This document shows, piece by piece, positions 32,236 through 36,243 of a stretch of 36,243 bases of DNA; position 1 is the stretch's first letter; every line of letters begins with the position of its first letter. The notes under the pieces are model-generated. The model saw only the letters and a program-made list of their open reading frames with translations. It searched no databases and was not told the DNA's origin. The stretch is from an uncultured Eisenbergiella sp. (GTDB lineage: Bacteria > Bacillota > Clostridia > Lachnospirales > Lachnospiraceae). The stretch lies in assembly GCA_904392525.1 (NCBI GenBank), contig CAJFMW010000011.1:1-36243 (forward strand), in the 5' to 3' direction. A program made the translations under genes and the position numbers.

Positions 32236-34334
32236 AGCCATCTGATTAGACCGAACAGCAGCAAAGCGAGAGGCAGTATGACCATCAGCACGCTTCCCAG
32301 CAGAAATGCAGTTCCGTCATTTACCATGATATCCGAGGCCTGATAGGATTTCACCGGAACGGATACGCTGGTGCCGCCCTCCGTCATCGCCGCGATCGTA
32401 TTGTTGAAGAGGGTCAGGTTGGCGTCCGCCACCATGGAATTGGCGCTGTCAGTAAACAGGTTTTCCGAGGTGTACAGATACAGCTCCGCCGTATTTTCGT
32501 CATCAAGCGTTTTGGAAGCGTGCACGGCCACCGTGAACGGCCCTTCAATATCCCCTTCCTCCCATTCCCAGGTCTGCGCCTCGTCCAGATTCGTCTTGGA
32601 AACCGAGCTTTCCGACGTGGTCAGAAGGGATGTGACCGCAATATCGTCCGACTCCTCCCAGGTAATTCCCTGCGCATAGGGCATGAACACATACTGTCCG
32701 CCCGCGACGCCGTCCGTTACCGTATCATAGGCCACATCGGGCAGCAGATAGGAGGGCTGCTGATAGTACATGGAGGGATCGTTTTCCGCCACCAGACCTT
32801 CCGTGATGGAGATACCGAAATAGTCCAGCACGGTCTGCAGGTTTGGAAAGCTTTCGGCAAAATTATCGGTATAAGAGGTGGTCATCAGAATCCTTCCGCC
32901 CGCATCCAGATAATCGATCAGCTTCTGCGCGTCATCCGTTGAAATATCCGCCGTCGGAGCCAGGATCAGCACCCCTTCCGCTTCTTCCGGCACGCTGTCC
33001 GCAGTCAGCAGGTTCAGCGACTCTGAGGTGACATTCTGCTTGGAGAGGCCATCCTGGAAGGTGGTGGAAAGAGTCAGCTCATCCTGCCCTTCCAGCACAT
33101 ACATAGTGGGAATATCATCGCTGGTCACATAGGCGATGGCACTGGTGATCAGTCCCTCGCCGTCATAGCCGGTCAGCGTGCTGGTATAGGAGCTGTAGTC
33201 ATATTCGTATTCATAAATATCCGCATAATCAATGACCGTATACCGTCTGTCGCTCTCCACAACCATGGAATTCATGCTGGTATTTCCGTCCGTATACTGC
33301 TGGTAAAAGCCTGGATTGGCGACCGGGTCCTGATATTCCACATGGATGTGGGAGGACAGGCCTGTATATCTGTCCAGCGTCTGTTTCAGAACCGTGTCCT
33401 GATTCTCCTCACTTTCCAAAATATAAATGGTCACATCCTCATCAAGTCCGGCCAGCAGCTCCTTCGTGGTATCCGTCAGGGAATAGAGCTGCTCGCTCGT
33501 CACGTCGATTGATGTATACCGGGAAGGGAGCTCTTCCACCGCCAGGTTGAGGAACACCGCGGCAGCCAGAACCACCGCGATCATTCCCGTACTGTAGGCT
33601 CCCATTTTCAGGTGTCCGGCCGAAACCTGATACCGTCTTTTCTGGATGGACTGAACGGTAAGAAAAAAGAACACCAGGATAAAGGACAGGAAATACAGGA
33701 CGGATTTGGCTTCCAGCGTTCCCTGCATCATATCCGTCAGCCGGGTCGTCATGTCGAACACGTTCAAAATTCCTGTAAGAAGGTTTCCCGTACTGGAAAT
33801 CAACGCCGTAATGCTGCTCATCATATATCCGAGAAACAACGCGCCGAAACTGAGCGCCGCGGCGATCACCTGGCTTTCCGTCAGCGAGGAAACAAACATG
33901 CCGATGGCAATGCTGGCACATCCGTACAGATAATAGGCCAGAATCGCTGTGTAGCTTTCTCCGAAAGGCACCGTTCCAAAGGCTGACAGAATCAGCGGAT
34001 AGACACAGATCATCCCGGTGGATATGGTAAAAACAGTAACCGCAGCCAGATATTTTCCTGCCACGATTTTTCCCACAGAGACCGGAGCGGTCAGAATGAG
34101 CTGATCCGTTTTCTGTCTGCGTTCCTCACTCAGCATGCGCATGGTAAGGATCGGCACCGTAATCAGCAGAAGGAAAACGATGTTGTATATGGTATTGGCA
34201 ATGCTGGCATAGCCGTAGCGGAGATTCAGCGCGAAGAAATACAGTCCCGACAGAAACAGATTCGCCGCAAGGAAAAGCCAGCCGGTCATGGAATGAAAAT
34301 ATGCCCTGAATTCTCTCTTATAAATCGCCAGCAT
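32217..34334 (-). CDS. GldF-GldG fusion: ABC-2 permease plus extracytoplasmic auxiliary domain
   Basis: The 705-residue protein joins two parts usually encoded separately. Residues about 1-235 form an ABC-2-type permease with six helices (REFRAYFHSMTGWLFLAANL, SEERRQKTDQLILTAPVSVG). After another helix (about 248-266) comes a large extracytoplasmic GldG/ABC_transp_aux-like region (about 270-660) with DVTSEQLYSLTDTTKELLAG and EGVLILAPTADIS. A final helix (about 678-698) and a basic end follow. Its start overlaps the ATPase gene by 17 bases, so the two are translationally coupled. Despite the family name, gliding motility is not implied; the cargo is unknown. Confidence 0.88.
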   Translation of the reverse strand: MLAIYKREFRAYFHSMTGWLFLAANLFLSGLYFFALNLRYGYASIANTIYNIVFLLLITVPILTMRMLSEERRQKTDQLILTAPVSVGKIVAGKYLAAVTVFTISTGMICVYPLILSAFGTVPFGESYTAILAYYLYGCASIAIGMFVSSLTESQVIAAALSFGALFLGYMMSSITALISSTGNLLTGILNVFDMTTRLTDMMQGTLEAKSVLYFLSFILVFFFLTVQSIQKRRYQVSAGHLKMGAYSTGMIAVVLAAAVFLNLAVEELPSRYTSIDVTSEQLYSLTDTTKELLAGLDEDVTIYILESEENQDTVLKQTLDRYTGLSSHIHVEYQDPVANPGFYQQYTDGNTSMNSMVVESDRRYTVIDYADIYEYEYDYSSYTSTLTGYDGEGLITSAIAYVTSDDIPTMYVLEGQDELTLSTTFQDGLSKQNVTSESLNLLTADSVPEEAEGVLILAPTADISTDDAQKLIDYLDAGGRILMTTSYTDNFAESFPNLQTVLDYFGISITEGLVAENDPSMYYQQPSYLLPDVAYDTVTDGVAGGQYVFMPYAQGITWEESDDIAVTSLLTTSESSVSKTNLDEAQTWEWEEGDIEGPFTVAVHASKTLDDENTAELYLYTSENLFTDSANSMVADANLTLFNNTIAAMTEGGTSVSVPVKSYQASDIMVNDGTAFLLGSVLMVILPLALLLFGLIRWLERRKG

Positions 34335-35472
34335 GACCGTCCTCCTCTTCTGTCGTCTCTATTTCCTTTGCTTCCGTTTCTTCTGTTTTCATTTCCACGG
34401 TGTCCGTTCTTTCCGTCTCTTCAGATTCTGTCTCTTCTGCTTCTGTCTCATCCGTTTCCTCCTGCTCTTCGGCATTTTTTTCGGAAGCCGTCAGCTCCAG
34501 GAAGATCTCCTCCAGAGATTTGGTTGTGACATGCAGCTCCAGAATGGGAAGCCTGTTCTGCGCCAGACGGTAAAACATCTCTTCCCTGATATCGCAGCCC
34601 TCCTCTACCCGGATCACCGCAGCAGCACAGGCGCTTTCCCCGTTTTCCTGCTTCGGCCTGTCGGCATCTTCGGATTCCTGCCGCTGTTCCTGCGTTTCAG
34701 GCACCGGCTTCACCTCAAAGCCGGAAATTCCGTCCAGTCCGCTTAAGACTTCCTCCAGCCGTCCGGCGTTTCCCTTTACCTGAAGCGTCAGCTCTTCCTC
34801 TCCGGTCATCAGCCGGGTCAGCCCCTCCGGCGTATCGCAGGCCACCAGCTTTCCTGCTGAAATAATAAGAATCTGGTCACAGACCGCGCTCACCTCGGAA
34901 AGGATGTGGGAGCTTAAAATAACCGTATGCTTTTCCCTGAGGCCGCGGATCAGGTCTCGCATCTCAATGATCTGCTTCGGGTCCAGGCCCACAGTGGGTT
35001 CGTCCAGAATGATGATCTCCGGGTCTCCCAGCAGAGCCTGCGCCAGGCCGACGCGCTGCTTATAGCCCTTTGAGAGATTACGGATCAGCCGGTCCTTCAT
35101 CTCAGTGACACCGGTCCGTTCCATAACGTCCTGAATATCGTCCTTCCGCTGCTTTCTGGCAATCCGCTTCAGTTCCGACACAAAAACCAGATATTCCATG
35201 ACCGTCATGTCCGCATAAAGCGGCGGCATTTCCGGAAGATATCCGATGCACCTCTTCGCCTCCTCCGGCTCCTGCTGAATATCGTATCCATTGATCTTCA
35301 CTTTCCCTGATGTGGGCGCGAGATATCCGGTGATGATGTTCATGGTTGTGGACTTCCCGGCCCCGTTCGGCCCCAGGAAGCCGTAAATCTGCCCCCTGTC
35401 CACCCGGAAGGTCAGATCGTTCACGGCGTAATGGCTGCCGTATTTCTTTACCAGATGACTGACTTCTATCAT
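34318..35472 (-). CDS. ABC transporter ATPase of the GldA/CcmA type with acidic C-terminal tail
   Basis: The 384-residue protein has a complete ATPase domain: Walker A GPNGAGKST (about 35-43), the Q-loop, signature LSKGYKQRVGLAQ and Walker B IIILDEPTVGLDP, plus SSHILSEVSAVCDQ. A regulatory domain follows to about residue 330. The last 50 residues are a Glu/Thr repeat (ETDETEAEETESEETERTDT), absent from usual family members of about 300-330 residues. The tail coding is not out of frame, because gldF-G overlaps it only at the end. GGAGGTAAATA precedes the ATG. First gene of the exporter operon. Confidence 0.93.
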   Translation of the reverse strand: MIEVSHLVKKYGSHYAVNDLTFRVDRGQIYGFLGPNGAGKSTTMNIITGYLAPTSGKVKINGYDIQQEPEEAKRCIGYLPEMPPLYADMTVMEYLVFVSELKRIARKQRKDDIQDVMERTGVTEMKDRLIRNLSKGYKQRVGLAQALLGDPEIIILDEPTVGLDPKQIIEMRDLIRGLREKHTVILSSHILSEVSAVCDQILIISAGKLVACDTPEGLTRLMTGEEELTLQVKGNAGRLEEVLSGLDGISGFEVKPVPETQEQRQESEDADRPKQENGESACAAAVIRVEEGCDIREEMFYRLAQNRLPILELHVTTKSLEEIFLELTASEKNAEEQEETDETEAEETESEETERTDTVEMKTEETEAKEIETTEEEDGHAGDL

Positions 35473-35927
35473 TATTTACCTCCAAAGCAAAGCCCTAAAT
35501 GAAAAAGCTCTTTGCATCAATTTATTCCTTAAATGTGTAAAAATGTTGGCTGAAGTGTGATTTTTGTGTGAATCGAGGCAAGCGATACGGCAGAGTGATG
35601 CGGATACCAGATATTATAGAACAGGGATTTTAAGTCCAACATACCCGTTCACTGCAGCCAGAATTGCAATCATAATCGTGATTATTATGAATGTTCCGGC
35701 CATTTTTCCCTTTTCAAGCCTGCAACCTCCCGCAGGAAAAGTACATACAGGATTATTTCCCAGATGAGGACGTCTGTAAAAACAATGCTCAGCATCATTT
35801 CCCAAAGCATGCTGTTCCAGAATAATTTCTGCGTTCTCGAATAACCTCCTTCTGAAACGCCTCAACCGCTTCTGATAAGGTAGTCGTTTGAAATCAAAAA
35901 ATCATTCGGGAAAAAGCATAAAAGCAA
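35473..35927 (-). other. gene-free stretch upstream of the exporter operon, with small unresolved ORFs
   Basis: Two overlapping short frames are open on the minus strand. One runs from a TTG at 35865 to 35614 (83 residues) and ends in a hydrophobic helix, MAGTFIIITIMIAILAA. The other, from an ATG at 35810 to 35685 (41 residues), is also membrane-like, beginning MLWEMMLSIVFTDVLIW. A perfect SD (AAGGAGG, 35844-35850) has no standard start codon at the right distance in any frame. Neither frame is convincing. The last 140 bases are the exporter 5' leader. Confidence 0.4.
35613..35618 (-). promoter_or_regulatory. -10 box upstream of the exporter operon
   Basis: A perfect TATAAT on the minus strand. 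The best -35 is TTGGAC with a short 15-base spacer. It would give a leader of about 135 bases before the ATPase ATG. It overlaps the stop codon of an 83-residue open frame (35614-35865). Confidence 0.4.
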
Positions 35928-35966
35928 GGAAGGCGTATATGCCCGAACCGGCCACATACGCCTTCC
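35928..35966. terminator. bidirectional intrinsic terminator downstream of eno
   Basis: GGAAGGCGTAT and ATACGCCTTCC form an 11-bp stem, extended by a TG/CA pair. T-rich sequence follows on both strands (CTTTATTTTCTG on plus, TTGCTTTTATGCTTTTT on minus). It lies 82 bases after the eno stop codon and separates eno from the exporter operon. Confidence 0.75.
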
Positions 35967-36047
35967 CTTTATTTTCTGCTGTCGTTTTTTCTGTCTGCCA
36001 TTCATCCTGTTATTCTGACGGACGGACAAATTTTTCCTGTCCCGCGC

Positions 36048-36243
<196 letters not shown>

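Noticed and set aside
31980-32241. Longer N-terminus of the DUF4340 protein through repeat D
   Set aside because: The 54 extra residues translate the hairpins; the ATG at 32079 has a strong SD and is followed by a normal signal anchor.

Overview
The window looks like chromosomal DNA of a gut-type Lachnospiraceae or related Clostridia (Bacillota). Ribosome-binding sites are strong (GGAGG), TTG and GTG starts occur, and the gene set is typical of anaerobic Clostridia: Rex, formate-tetrahydrofolate ligase, an NfnA-like flavoprotein subunit, a Re-type citrate synthase candidate, FtsK/SpoIIIE and a TepA-like ClpP protein. No rRNA, tRNA, CRISPR array or intact insertion sequence was seen. Most genes are on the minus strand.

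Layout. Positions 1-8.8 kb (minus): a TepA-like protease, then ftsK with a strong extended -10 promoter, followed at short spacing by fhs, folD, a zinc-ribbon/TPR membrane protein and the 5' part of nfnA (cut by the left edge). 8.9-17 kb (minus): a polytopic membrane protein, metY, yebC, a lone mazF, alr, the NAD(P)HX repair enzyme nnr, and rex with its own consensus promoter and terminator. 17.1-21.6 kb: an ABC-F ATPase on plus, an AraC regulator on minus and a divergent MATE pump on plus. 21.6-24.8 kb looks like an accessory island by eye (more A+T): a decayed gene remnant, an AbiE toxin-antitoxin pair with a perfect inverted-repeat operator, and a VanZ-like protein. 24.8-29 kb (minus): a Re-citrate synthase candidate, a GntR/FCD regulator and NADP-isocitrate dehydrogenase (a route to 2-oxoglutarate), then gtrA. 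The promoter of this group overlaps a GntR-type palindrome. 29-31.5 kb: an intracellular-type subtilase, then three plus-strand genes of unknown function, the first a tiny duplicated Cys/Gly/Trp-rich protein behind a SigK-like promoter. 31.5-35.5 kb (minus): a gliding-type ABC exporter (ATPase, GldF-GldG fusion, DUF4340). The right edge holds the 3' end of eno.

The most unusual signal is a family of structured intergenic repeats. Three copies (about 15981-16132, 25217-25372 and 32083-32235) share one architecture: three hairpins whose stem sequences differ but stay base-paired, plus short invariant linkers. A loop sequence is complementary to the bases just upstream of the next gene's Shine-Dalgarno. 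Each copy sits between co-directional genes and is bounded by direct repeats that contain a Shine-Dalgarno sequence. A different hairpin element with duplicated mini-ORF/SD modules lies before alr, and a short remnant-like motif lies before icd. This pattern of compensatory change suggests a structured RNA or a mobile repeat that lands in ribosome-binding sites. It has not been checked against any database here.
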